Source: Mycobacterium barrassiae
GTDB lineage: Bacteria > Actinomycetota > Actinomycetes > Mycobacteriales > Mycobacteriaceae
DNA: 64,000 bases
Reading direction: 5' to 3'
NCBI RefSeq assembly: GCF_025822765.1
Contig: NZ_JACKUK010000027.1
Coordinates: 63,626-127,625, forward strand
The translations under genes and the position numbers were made by a program. Shown here piece after piece: positions 1-8,059 of this stretch. Below the pieces are notes generated by a model, which was given only the letters and a program-made list of their open reading frames with translations, was not told the DNA's origin and searched no databases. How positions within the stretch are numbered: the stretch's first letter is position 1; every line of letters starts with the position of its first letter.

Positions 1-1168
1 GCAGGACGGCCAAGGATCCGCTGGTGATCGCCAGTGCGATCGCGAACACGATGAGACCCTCGACGTGGTGCCTGGTCACGTTGGCGGTGCCGCCGATTCC
101 GAAGGTGAATCGTCGGTTGGCCGCGGTGTTGCCGATCGCGGTCAGCAGCAGTGCGATCAGGTTCGCCGCCTGCGCGCCGAGCGAGCCCTGCAGCAGCACG
201 AAGAGCACGGCGTAGGCCGCCGACGACACCACGCCGATCGTGCCGAATCGCACCACCTGACGGAACAGCGATCCCGGGGCGGCCGACCGCTGTGATGAAC
301 CCAGCTGTGCGGCAATGGTGTTCACCGGAATCGAGCCGTTGGCGAAGCTGCGCAGCAGCCGGCCGATACCCCTGAGATCAGCCGCCGCGGTCGCGACGAT
401 GTCCACCCGGCTGTCCGGATCGTCCACCCAGTCCACCGGGATCTCGTGGATGCGCAGACCGCTGCGTTCCGCGAGCACCAGCAGTTCGGTGTCGAAGAAC
501 CATCCGGTGTCGGCGACATGGGGCAGCAGGCGCTGGGCGACGTCGGCCCGAATCGCCTTGAACCCACACTGCGCATCCGAAAACCTCGCCGCGAGGGTGG
601 ATTTGAGGATCAGGTTGTAGCAGCGGGAGATGACCTCGCGTTTGGCGCCTCGCACCACCCGTGAGCCCCGTCCCAGCCGGGTACCGATCGCGAGGTCGGA
701 GTGTCCCGACACCAGCGGGGCCACCAACGGCGCGAGTGCGGCCAGATCGGTGGACAGATCGACGTCCATGTAGACCAGCACGGGCGCGTCGGACGTCGAC
801 CACGCGGCGTGCAGGGCCCGACCGCGTCCCTTTTCGGGCAGTCGCAGTACGCGGATACCGCTCAGCTCGGCGGCCAGTTCAGTGGCGATCTGTGTCGTGT
901 CGTCGGTGCTGGCGTTGTCGGCGATGGTGATGCGCGCTGAGAACGGAAAGTGCTCCCGCAGATGGCGGTGCAGGCGGTGCACCGAATCGGCGAGGGCGGC
1001 TTGCTCGTTGTATACCGGCACCACGACGTCGAGTACCGGAACGCCGGCCTCGCGCGCTATCTCGGTGGCATTGGGTCGGGATTCGAAACGGGTCCGAGCA
1101 GACATGCCACGTTCGAGGGCGAGATCGGTCATGGAACCCATCGTCGATCGGCCGGTTGTGTTGGCCAT
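1..1168 (-). CDS. GT2 polyprenyl-phosphate sugar transferase with C-terminal GtrA domain (3' end beyond window)
   Basis: The N-terminal half is a family 2 glycosyltransferase of the dolichol/polyprenyl-phosphate mannosyltransferase type: VVVPVYNE near the start, a metal-binding YMDVDLSTD (DxD) and a CGFKAIR segment. Such enzymes move a sugar from a nucleotide donor to a lipid phosphate at the cytoplasmic face. The C-terminal half, cut by the window edge, is hydrophobic (VVSSAAYAVLFVLLQ and the helices after it) and looks like a GtrA membrane domain. It lies 20 bases downstream of the GT39 gene on the same strand, so this enzyme plausibly makes the lipid-linked sugar that the GT39 protein uses. 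The first ATG was chosen; ATGs about 10 and 13 codons further in are also possible because no clear ribosome site is visible. Confidence 0.85.
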   Translation of the reverse strand, partial: MANTTGRSTMGSMTDLALERGMSARTRFESRPNATEIAREAGVPVLDVVVPVYNEQAALADSVHRLHRHLREHFPFSARITIADNASTDDTTQIATELAAELSGIRVLRLPEKGRGRALHAAWSTSDAPVLVYMDVDLSTDLAALAPLVAPLVSGHSDLAIGTRLGRGSRVVRGAKREVISRCYNLILKSTLAARFSDAQCGFKAIRADVAQRLLPHVADTGWFFDTELLVLAERSGLRIHEIPVDWVDDPDSRVDIVATAAADLRGIGRLLRSFANGSIPVNTIAAQLGSSQRSAAPGSLFRQVVRFGTIGVVSSAAYAVLFVLLQGSLGAQAANLIALLLTAIGNTAANRRFTFGIGGTANVTRHHVEGLIVFAIALAITSGSLAVL

Positions 1169-1188
1169 TGGGCCAAGCTGTGTGCCAG

Positions 1189-3048
1189 CTATGAGTTCAT
1201 CGGCGGCCGGCTGAGGTCGTAGATGACCGTGCGCTCGACGTCGAGCGGCGTGAAGTGCGTCTCGACCCACTCCGCGATGTCGACCGCCGCCCGGCTTCCG
1301 CCGTGCGGCGATCCCCACGACATCATCCGACCGCCGATGAAGTAGTGGATCTGCCGCGTCGCGACGAGGTGTTGAAACTCCTCGAGCGACGGTGCGGGAT
1401 CGGTGCCGTTGAAACCTCCGACCGCCATCACCGGCGCACCGCTGGCCAGCTGATAGCCCGCGGCGTTGTTGGAACCGACGACCGCCGCGGCCCAGGTGTA
1501 GTCGTCGGCGTCGCGGACCAGTGTCGCCGTCAGCGCTACCCCGGGTTTCGGTGCATCCAGCAGACCGACGGGCCCGCCGCCGAACCCGTGGCGCGATGGG
1601 CCGACGTTCGGTATCGCGCCGCCGTGCGGCGTCGCCGCCGTCACGATCGAGTATGCCGCAGGCGCAGCCAAGCACGACACGATCGCAAGTCCGGCAACAG
1701 CCCGCGCCACCGTCGGCGTCAACCGGCCGGCGACCAGCAACAGTGCCGCCGCTGCCACTCCCCCGACCGCGACCACCGCCCGCAGCCACGGCATCCACTC
1801 CGCGTGACGGGACAGCAACACCGCCGCGAGGACAGCTGTCACCAGCACTGTGCCGGACAGCGCGGTCGCAGCACGGATGTCAGATCTGTTCCGCCACAAC
1901 AGTGTTGCGCCGATGCCGACACACGCGCCGGCGGCGGGCGCCAGCGCGACCGTGTAGTACGAATGCACGATGCCGTTGGCGAAGCTGAACACCATCGCGG
2001 TGACGGCAAGCCAGCCGCCCCAGAGAATCAGGGCGGCTCTCGCCGGGTCGGTGCGGGGTGCACGGCGCGTGATGAGCAGGCCGGCAACGAGACAGATCGC
2101 CGCCGCCGGCAGCAGCCATGCGATGTCCAACCCCATCCCCGCGCCGAACAGCCGGCCCCATCCGACATCATGGTTGAGATTGCCAAGACCGCCGGTCTCA
2201 TCACCGGTCAACCGGCCTAAGCCGTTGTAGCCCAAGGTCAATTCGATGATGCTGTTGTGCTGCGACCCGCCGATGTACGGTCGTGACGACGCCGGCCAGA
2301 GCTCAACAAGAGCGAGGTACCACCCTCCCGATACGGCGACCGCTGCAGCCGCCAGGAGCAGGTCGCCGATCCGCCGTTTCAGCGGGCGGTGTCCCGCGAC
2401 GAGGTAAGCGACCGCGAATCCGGGCAGAACCAGGAACGCTTGAAGCATTTTCGCGAGGAAGCCGAATCCGACCGCAGCACCTGCAACGACCAACCACCAA
2501 CGGCCGGCGTCCTTTTCACACGCGCGCTGTACGCAGTACGCGGCAGCAACCAGCAGAAGCACCAGCAGCGCATCGGGGTTGTTGAACCGGAAGATCAACG
2601 CCGCGACCGGGGTGACGGCCAGCACCGCGCCGGCCAACAGTCCGGCGCCCGGGTCGGCGACACGGCGGACGGCCGCGTAGAGAATGCCGACGGCTGCGAC
2701 ACCTTCGAGCGCCTGGGGCACGAGCACACTCCAGGGGTTCAGCCCGAACAGCCGCACCGATACGTCGATGACCCACAGCGCCGCGGGCGTCTTGTCGACC
2801 GTGATCGCATTGGCGGGATCGCTGGAGCCGAACAGCATCGCCGTCCAGTCACTCGCGCCCGCCTGCGCCGCCGCTGCGTAGAAGGCGTTGGCCCAGCCGC
2901 TCGCCGAGAGGTTCCACACGTACAGCACCGCCGTCGCCGTCAGCAGCACGCCAAGTCCGAGTCGCGACCAGACAGAAATGTCCCGCGTCGCCCGGCGTGT
3001 CAGTGCATTTTCTGTCTGCTCGCGAGGAATGGCGAGGGTCGTGGTCAC
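1189..3048 (-). CDS. GT39 (PMT/ArnT-like) membrane glycosyltransferase
   Basis: A 619-residue polytopic protein starting at GTG. An N-terminal membrane segment (LLTATAVLYVWNLS) is followed by a large extracytoplasmic loop (FYAAAAQAGASDW...DKTPAALW) typical of lipid-phosphate-sugar-dependent transferases of the PMT/ArnT group, then roughly ten further hydrophobic helices and a soluble C-terminal domain (GGFNGTDPAPS, HYFIGG). Family knowledge: these enzymes take a sugar from polyprenyl phosphate and attach it to protein or lipid outside the membrane. The acceptor cannot be told from sequence. It follows the sensor kinase gene by 23 bases and precedes the GT2-GtrA gene, suggesting one transcript, so envelope glycosylation may be controlled by the two-component system. 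Confidence 0.85.
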   Translation of the reverse strand: MTTTLAIPREQTENALTRRATRDISVWSRLGLGVLLTATAVLYVWNLSASGWANAFYAAAAQAGASDWTAMLFGSSDPANAITVDKTPAALWVIDVSVRLFGLNPWSVLVPQALEGVAAVGILYAAVRRVADPGAGLLAGAVLAVTPVAALIFRFNNPDALLVLLLVAAAYCVQRACEKDAGRWWLVVAGAAVGFGFLAKMLQAFLVLPGFAVAYLVAGHRPLKRRIGDLLLAAAAVAVSGGWYLALVELWPASSRPYIGGSQHNSIIELTLGYNGLGRLTGDETGGLGNLNHDVGWGRLFGAGMGLDIAWLLPAAAICLVAGLLITRRAPRTDPARAALILWGGWLAVTAMVFSFANGIVHSYYTVALAPAAGACVGIGATLLWRNRSDIRAATALSGTVLVTAVLAAVLLSRHAEWMPWLRAVVAVGGVAAAALLLVAGRLTPTVARAVAGLAIVSCLAAPAAYSIVTAATPHGGAIPNVGPSRHGFGGGPVGLLDAPKPGVALTATLVRDADDYTWAAAVVGSNNAAGYQLASGAPVMAVGGFNGTDPAPSLEEFQHLVATRQIHYFIGGRMMSWGSPHGGSRAAVDIAEWVETHFTPLDVERTVIYDLSRPPMNS

Positions 3049-3071
3049 TGCGACAATGCTGTCTGTCCGGG

Positions 3072-4655
3072 CTATGCCCCCGATTGGCCCGCGCTGGGCG
3101 TTACCTGTGAATCACCGGGCAATGTCACGGTGAACACCGTCGCACCGGGCTCACTGTGCACATCGATGGCGCCGCGGTGGGCCTTGACGACGGCCGCGAC
3201 GATCGCGAGTCCCAACCCGGTGCTGCCCCCGCGCCGCGAGCGCGACGTGTCGCCGCGCGCGAATCGCTCGAAGATCTCGGGCTGCAACCACTCCGGGATG
3301 CCGGGGCCGTCGTCGGCCACCGTCAACACGGCACCTCCGCCGGCGGCACGAGACAACGAGGTGGTGACCGACGTTCCCGCCGGGGTGTGCGTGCGCGCGT
3401 TGGCCAGCAGGTTGGCCAGCACCTGATGTAGCCGGGCCTCGTCGCCGGTGACGGCGACGGGCTCGTCGGGCACGTCGAGTGACCAGTTGTGGTCGGGCCC
3501 GGCGATGTGGGCGTCACTGACGGCGTCGACGACCAACCGCGAAAGGTCCACTGGCTCTTGCTCCAACGGTCGCCCAGTGTCCAGACGGGCGAGCAGCAGC
3601 ATGTCCTCGACGAGTTGCGTCATCCTGGCGGTCTCGGACTCGACCCGACTCATCGCGTGTGCGACGTCGTCGGGTACGTCGCCGCGTTTGCGTTGCGCCA
3701 GCTCGGTATAACCGCGGATCGCGGCGAGCGGAGTGCGTAGTTCGTGACTGGCGTCGGCGACGAACTGACGCACCCGGGTCTCGCTGGCGTGGCGTGCGGA
3801 CAGTGCACCGGCGATGCGATCAAGCATCCGGTTCAATGCTGAGCCCAGCTGCCCAATCTCGGTGTGGGCGGCCGCCGGGTCGACCTCCACGATCGGCGTC
3901 GGCAACCGAACCTCGCCCCGGTCGAGTTCCAGGTCGGCCACCTGTCGTGCCGCGGCGGAAACGGTTGACAGCGGGGCGAGTTGGCGGCGAATGATCACGA
4001 TTCCCACGACCGTCCCGCCGATGAGGGCCACCGCCCCCACCACGCTGAAGATGATCGCGACGGTGAGCAGGGTGTCGTCGACCTCGGAGGTAGGCAGGCC
4101 GGTGACGATGGTCTCGCCGGGGCCGTGCGCGCGCATGGCGATCACACGGTAGCGGCCGAGCCCGTCGAGCTGCACGGTCGTCGGCGCTTCCTGTGGTTCC
4201 ACGTGAGCCAGTTGTTGTGCTGCGGCGGAACTGATCTCGCTTTGACTGCCGTCGGCGTTGATGACACCGGCGTCGACCGGGGTGCCGTGCGATATCACCG
4301 CGCCGACCGTGCGGGCGGCCTGGCCGGGCGCGTTGAGGAACGCCGGCCCGGGCCCCATGTCGTCGCGAATGATCATCCGTCGCGGAAAGCGGGGCGGGAA
4401 ACCGACGCCCGGTGGCGGCGGGGGCGGCAGGCCGAATTCGAATATGCCCGCGGAACGCTTGGCCGTCTCGGCGAGGCGGTCATCGAGCTGGTTGGTCAGA
4501 AAGTGTTGCAGCGCAAACATTGTGCCGACACCGATCCCCGCGCACACCAGGGCGAGCAGAAGTATCTGCGAGGCGAGCAACCGGGTCCGAAGCGACCACG
4601 TGCGCGGCGAACGCAGGCGGGTCAGCTTGCCCTCAGCGCGCTGGCTTGAGGACAT
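3072..4655 (-). CDS. Membrane sensor histidine kinase (TrcS-like)
   Basis: Domains in order: short cytoplasmic tail, TM1 (residues about 27-49), an extracytoplasmic sensor region of about 145 residues with a proline-rich patch (75-92), TM2 (197-222), HAMP, HisKA with phospho-acceptor His304 in DASHELRTPL, and an HATPase_c domain with N box NLLANARTH, DDGPGIP and GSTGLGLAI. All catalytic motifs are intact. The ATG used here lies inside the response regulator gene (23-base overlap); a GTG three codons upstream is an alternative. Translational coupling and shared strand make this the cognate kinase of the preceding regulator. It resembles M. tuberculosis TrcS, but the family is large and the stimulus is unknown. 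Confidence 0.9.
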   Translation of the reverse strand: MSSSQRAEGKLTRLRSPRTWSLRTRLLASQILLLALVCAGIGVGTMFALQHFLTNQLDDRLAETAKRSAGIFEFGLPPPPPPGVGFPPRFPRRMIIRDDMGPGPAFLNAPGQAARTVGAVISHGTPVDAGVINADGSQSEISSAAAQQLAHVEPQEAPTTVQLDGLGRYRVIAMRAHGPGETIVTGLPTSEVDDTLLTVAIIFSVVGAVALIGGTVVGIVIIRRQLAPLSTVSAAARQVADLELDRGEVRLPTPIVEVDPAAAHTEIGQLGSALNRMLDRIAGALSARHASETRVRQFVADASHELRTPLAAIRGYTELAQRKRGDVPDDVAHAMSRVESETARMTQLVEDMLLLARLDTGRPLEQEPVDLSRLVVDAVSDAHIAGPDHNWSLDVPDEPVAVTGDEARLHQVLANLLANARTHTPAGTSVTTSLSRAAGGGAVLTVADDGPGIPEWLQPEIFERFARGDTSRSRRGGSTGLGLAIVAAVVKAHRGAIDVHSEPGATVFTVTLPGDSQVTPSAGQSGA

Positions 4656-5388
4656 AGCCGGCACCGCGCAGAGTGTGGATCATCGGTTCGCGCCCGTTGT
4701 CGATCTTCTTCCGCAGATACGACACGTACAACTCGACGATGTTGGACCGGCCGCCGAAGTCGTAACTCCACACCCGATCGAGGATCTGCGCCTTGCTCAG
4801 CACCCGTTTGGCGTTGCGCATCATGAACCGCAGCAGCTCGAACTCGGTCGCGGTCAAGGTGATCAACTCGCCCGCCCGCGTCACCTCGTGACTGTCTTCG
4901 TCGAGCACCAGGTCACCGACGACGAGCTTGGCACCGCCCGACTCGCTGGCGACCCCGGTGCGGCGCAACAGGGCGCGCAGGCGCAGCACCACCTCTTCGA
5001 TGCTGAACGGCTTCGTCACGTAGTCATCGCCGCCCGCGGTCAGACCGGCGATCCGGTCCTCGACCGAATCCTTGGCGGTCAGCAGCAGCAGTGGCAGGCC
5101 CGGGATCTGTTCGCGCAGTCGGTGCAGGACGTCCAGCCCGCTCATGTCCGGCAGCATCACGTCGAGCACCACCACGTCGGGCGGATTCTGGCGGGCCAGG
5201 GCGATGGCGGTGGCCCCGTCGCCGGCCGTCGCGATGTCCCAGCCCTCGTACCGCAGGGCCATCGACACCAACTCGGCCAACACCGGTTCGTCGTCGACCA
5301 CCAGCACATGGATGGGGTTGCCGTCGGCCCTTCGCATCACGACACGTGCAGGCTCCGAGTCGTTGACCGTCGCACCGTTGGAACTCAC
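4633..5388 (-). CDS. OmpR/PhoB-family response regulator (TrcR-like)
   Basis: The receiver domain has acidic pocket VVDDE, phospho-acceptor Asp76 (VVVLDVMLPDM), Thr in LLLTAKD and Lys126 in YVTKPFS, followed by a winged-helix DNA-binding domain (TATEFELLRFMMRN, VELYVSYLRKKID, LRGAGYVL). Several in-frame starts exist, the longest about 25 codons upstream; the GTG chosen leaves a modest disordered leader of about 24 residues, and an ATG at 5337 is also possible. It heads the regulator-kinase-GT39-GT2 unit. Tandem 11-bp repeats at 5421-5442, between this gene and the divergent exported-protein gene, are the spacing OmpR-type dimers use, so autoregulation is likely. Confidence 0.9.
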   Translation of the reverse strand: MSSNGATVNDSEPARVVMRRADGNPIHVLVVDDEPVLAELVSMALRYEGWDIATAGDGATAIALARQNPPDVVVLDVMLPDMSGLDVLHRLREQIPGLPLLLLTAKDSVEDRIAGLTAGGDDYVTKPFSIEEVVLRLRALLRRTGVASESGGAKLVVGDLVLDEDSHEVTRAGELITLTATEFELLRFMMRNAKRVLSKAQILDRVWSYDFGGRSNIVELYVSYLRKKIDNGREPMIHTLRGAGYVLKPAR

Positions 5389-5420
5389 CACACATCCATT
5401 ATCGACAAGGCTGTAAGCGA

Positions 5421-5442
5421 TCCCTGTGCGTTCCCTATGCGC
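5421..5442. promoter_or_regulatory. Tandem 11-bp direct repeats, candidate response-regulator box
   Basis: TCCCTGTGCGT (5421-5431) is followed immediately by TCCCTATGCGC (5432-5442), matching at 9 of 11 positions. Weaker copies in the same 11-base register may flank them (5410-5420 and 5443-5453, about 5 of 11 matches each). Head-to-tail repeats with 11-base period are the usual target of OmpR/PhoB winged-helix regulators. They sit in the divergent region between the response regulator and the exported protein at 5512. Binding is inferred. Confidence 0.5.
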
Positions 5443-5511
5443 CAGCTGTGAAGGTGCCGACACATATCAGGTACACAGCCGACACACATGATGCTCGTGC
5501 AGCGTGGACGC

Positions 5512-6018
5512 ATGACGACCGATCAGATCTGGGGCACCCCACAGCCGGCTCAACGCTGGGGCGTACGGGAAAGCGTCACGGCCGTCGGCGTGGCGGCGGT
5601 CATCGCAGCGCTGGGCGGTGCCGCCATCTACGCCGCCACCGGCTCGCACGCCCAGCAATCCTTCGGACATGGACCGCCACCAGGCGGTTTCGCGTCTGCG
5701 CAGATGATGTCCGCGCTGCCCGCCCTGCATGGGGAGCTGGTCGTCGAAGACGGCAAGGGCGGTTACTCCACCCTGCTCACGCAGACCGGGACGGTGACGG
5801 CGATGTCGCCGAGCAGCGTCACGGTGCGCAGCGCGGACTCCTTCGCCCAGACGTATGACCTGCAGCCGTCGACCCGCACAACTCACCCCATCGCGGTCAA
5901 CGACGAGGTGTCGATCCAGGCCACCCGCGACGGTCAGCGGGTGATCGTCAACACCGTCGACGACAGAATCGGTCCCGGCGGCCCTGCCGGACCACCGGGA
6001 CCTACCCCCCACAACTGA
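5512..6018 (+). CDS. Membrane-anchored exported protein, DUF5666-like
   Basis: A 168-residue protein with one N-terminal membrane segment (AVGVAAVIAALGGAAIYAAT, residues about 20-40), a glycine/proline-rich linker, and a small beta-rich domain with GTVTAMSPSSVTVRS followed by DEVSIQATRDGQ, the pattern of DUF5666/OB-like repeats in exported actinobacterial proteins. The C-terminus is proline/glycine-rich. It is transcribed away from the response regulator across a shared control region holding the 11-bp repeats, so it may be a target or accessory of that system. Alternative ATGs lie 7 and 8 codons upstream. No enzymatic motif is visible. Confidence 0.7.
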   Translation: MTTDQIWGTPQPAQRWGVRESVTAVGVAAVIAALGGAAIYAATGSHAQQSFGHGPPPGGFASAQMMSALPALHGELVVEDGKGGYSTLLTQTGTVTAMSPSSVTVRSADSFAQTYDLQPSTRTTHPIAVNDEVSIQATRDGQRVIVNTVDDRIGPGGPAGPPGPTPHN

Positions 6019-6023
6019 GACAC

Positions 6024-6248
6024 CTACGGTGTCGGAGCCGGCTCGGCCGTCACCTCGGGTGAGGCGCTCGGAGTCTCGATCTCGGTCTGGCCCGTCTCCG
6101 AGGTAGTGGTTTCGCCGAGCGTGATCTCGGGCCCTTCGCCGACGGTGGCAGTGCCCTCATCGTTGGTGGTCAACGCCACGCCTAGAACACCCATCGCCAA
6201 GACTGCAGCCGTGCCAACCCCGGCGGACGCGATCTTGATTCGGTTCAT
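6024..6248 (-). CDS. Tiny exported protein, paralogue 3 of 3
   Basis: A 74-residue protein with a basic N-terminus, a hydrophobic stretch containing GTAAVLAMGVLG, and a Thr/Glu/Pro-rich tail. The stop of the preceding gene overlaps the two consecutive ATGs here (TGATGATG), and an AAGGAG ribosome site five bases before the second ATG favours it as the start; this implies translational coupling. The shared core G-x-S/A-A-V/L-L/V-A-M-G/A links it to the genes at 6251-6517 and 6638-6904. No known catalytic domain is seen; the hydrophobic part may be a signal peptide or a single anchor. Its 3' end is 5 bases from the convergent gene ending at 6018. Confidence 0.6.
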   Translation of the reverse strand: MNRIKIASAGVGTAAVLAMGVLGVALTTNDEGTATVGEGPEITLGETTTSETGQTEIETPSASPEVTAEPAPTP

Positions 6249-6250
6249 CA

Positions 6251-6517
6251 TCACTCCTTCGCCCCTGTCGCAACGGTCTCGGGTGGCGTAGTGATCGGCG
6301 GCGTCGCGGCCGAGGTTTCGGGGGCCTCGGGCGCCACGGTTTCGGTGATCGTTTCGCCGGTCGTGATCTCCGAGGTGGTGACCGGACCAGGCGGCGGCGG
6401 TTCGGGCTCGTCCTGAGCCGCGCTCACGCCGGTCGCCGATATGCCGAAGATGCCCATCGCCAGCAGAGCGCTGGTGCCCAAAGTGGCCGCGCCCAGCTTC
6501 AACTGCTTCGATTCCAC
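6251..6517 (-). CDS. Tiny exported protein, paralogue 2 of 3
   Basis: 88 residues from a GTG preceded by GGAGAGG at good spacing. Residues 5-34 form a signal-like segment (LGAATLGTSALLAMGIFG, then GVSAAQD, a plausible signal peptidase I site after SAA). The mature part is an acidic Thr/Pro-rich low-complexity tail with repeated E-x-T-x-G/A blocks. It overlaps the next gene by a stop/start junction. Function unknown; a small secreted or wall-associated protein is the most that can be said. Confidence 0.6.
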   Translation of the reverse strand: MESKQLKLGAATLGTSALLAMGIFGISATGVSAAQDEPEPPPPGPVTTSEITTGETITETVAPEAPETSAATPPITTPPETVATGAKE

Positions 6518-6637
6518 CTTGACCTCTCCATTCGGTCTTCGCGAGCCACGTCAGAACGCGACTCATCAACAGTGCCTGACGGGGTCAACACTGACCCCTA
6601 CACCGGTGGGTAACCGAAGTGGAAAGAGGTGAAACGA

Positions 6638-6904
6638 CTACTTGGCGGCCTCTTCCTCAGAAGGCAGGGGTGCGGGCCCCTTCATCAGGGGTTTGGCGAT
6701 GCCGACAGTGGGCGCATTCGGCGGCGTGGTCTGCGTGCTCGTCGAGCCGACGGTCATCGACGACGATTTCGCCACCGCGGCGCCGTCGTGCTCCTGGGCC
6801 ACCATCAGACCGATCGCTGCCATTGCGACCACCGCGCTGGCACCGATCGTGGCCAGACACATCCTGAGCTCGCCCCGGGCTTTGTTCCTGTGCTGACTAC
6901 CCAT
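6638..6904 (-). CDS. Tiny exported protein, paralogue 1 of 3
   Basis: 88 residues starting at ATG with a purine-rich GGGAACG stretch just upstream. A basic N-terminus (HRNKARGELR) precedes a hydrophobic segment CLATIGASAVVAMAAIGLMV, then a Ser/Thr/Pro-rich tail ending in PLPSEEEAAK. The ASAVVAMAAIG core matches the two genes downstream. About 120 bases separate it from the second paralogue, so it may have its own transcript or lead a three-gene unit. It diverges from oppB across about 180 bases. No enzymatic motif. Confidence 0.6.
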   Translation of the reverse strand: MGSQHRNKARGELRMCLATIGASAVVAMAAIGLMVAQEHDGAAVAKSSSMTVGSTSTQTTPPNAPTVGIAKPLMKGPAPLPSEEEAAK

Positions 6905-7084
6905 CTCACGTTCCCTTCTCGCGCGAGTGTTTCTGCAGCGGCGCAGTCATCGTTGAAATGCAGCTCAACACCACTGAACGCGCCGAATCTGGAAACGCGC
7001 CGCACGCCACCTGTGAGTTGTCCAGAGGTCAGCCGCCCGCATCTCATAACCTGTGCGCATGCAGCCCACGTGTGGACCTACCGG

Positions 7085-8059
7085 ATGACGCGCTTCCTCG
7101 CGCGCCGGCTGCTCAACTACTTGGTGCTGCTGGCACTGGCGTCGTTGTTCGTGTTCCTGCTCGCCTGGTACCAGTTCGATCCGCTGGACAGCCTGGAAAG
7201 CCGCAATCCGCGTCCCCCGCAGGCCGTCATCGACGCCAAACGCGTCGAACTCGGTCTGGACAAGCCTCCGCTGCAGGCTTATGCGCACTGGGCGGCCGGG
7301 GCGATCCGCGGCGATTTCGGCACCACCGTCGGCGGGCAGCCGGTTTCGGAGGAGCTGTGGCGGCGAGTCGGGGTCAGCCTGCGACTGCTCATCATCGGCT
7401 CGGTGGTCGGAACCATCATCGGCGTGGTCGCGGGCGCCTGGGGCGCGGTCAGGCAGTACCGCCTCAGTGACCGTGTCATCACCGTGCTCTCACTGTTGGT
7501 CATCAGCACGCCGACGTTCGTGATGGCCAACCTCCTGATTCTGTCGGCGCTCGGCGTCAACAACGTGCTTGGCGTCCAGCTCTTCGAATACACCGGTGAG
7601 ACGTCACCGGACGCGATCGGGGGTGCCTGGAACCAGTTCGTCGACCGGCTGCAGCATCTGGTGTTGCCGACCTTCACGTTGGCGTTGGGAGCGATCGCGG
7701 TGTACAGCCGCTATCAACGCAACGCGATGCTGGACGTGCTCGGTCAGGACTTCATCCGCACCGCCCGCGCCAAGGGGCTGACCAGACGGCGCGCACTGTT
7801 CAAGCACGGTCTGCGCACGGCGTTGATTCCGATGGCGACGCTGTTCGCCTACAGCGTCGCAGGCCTGGTCACCGGCGCGGTGTTCACCGAGAAGATCTTC
7901 GGCTGGCACGGTGTCGGCGAATGGGTGGTGACCGGCATCCTCACCCAGGACATCAACATCGTCGCGGCGATCACCATGCTGTCGGCCGTAATGATCCTGC
8001 TCGCGGGTCTGCTCTCCGATGTGGTGTACGCGGCGCTCGACCCGAGAGTCCGAGTCTGA
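7085..8059 (+). CDS. oppB: Oligopeptide ABC transporter permease OppB
   Basis: 324 residues with an N-terminal helix (NYLVLLALASLFVFLLAWY), an extracytoplasmic domain, and the BPD_transp_1 fold with EAA loop signature RTARAKGLTRRRALFKHGLR, the site that docks the ATPase. It forms the membrane channel with OppC for importing peptides. The start is the ATG giving MTRFLARRLL; the open frame continues upstream but without permease-like sequence. The stop overlaps the oppC start (TGATG), indicating coupled translation. Gene order B-C-D-A matches M. tuberculosis Rv1283c-Rv1280c. Confidence 0.95.
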   Translation: MTRFLARRLLNYLVLLALASLFVFLLAWYQFDPLDSLESRNPRPPQAVIDAKRVELGLDKPPLQAYAHWAAGAIRGDFGTTVGGQPVSEELWRRVGVSLRLLIIGSVVGTIIGVVAGAWGAVRQYRLSDRVITVLSLLVISTPTFVMANLLILSALGVNNVLGVQLFEYTGETSPDAIGGAWNQFVDRLQHLVLPTFTLALGAIAVYSRYQRNAMLDVLGQDFIRTARAKGLTRRRALFKHGLRTALIPMATLFAYSVAGLVTGAVFTEKIFGWHGVGEWVVTGILTQDINIVAAITMLSAVMILLAGLLSDVVYAALDPRVRV

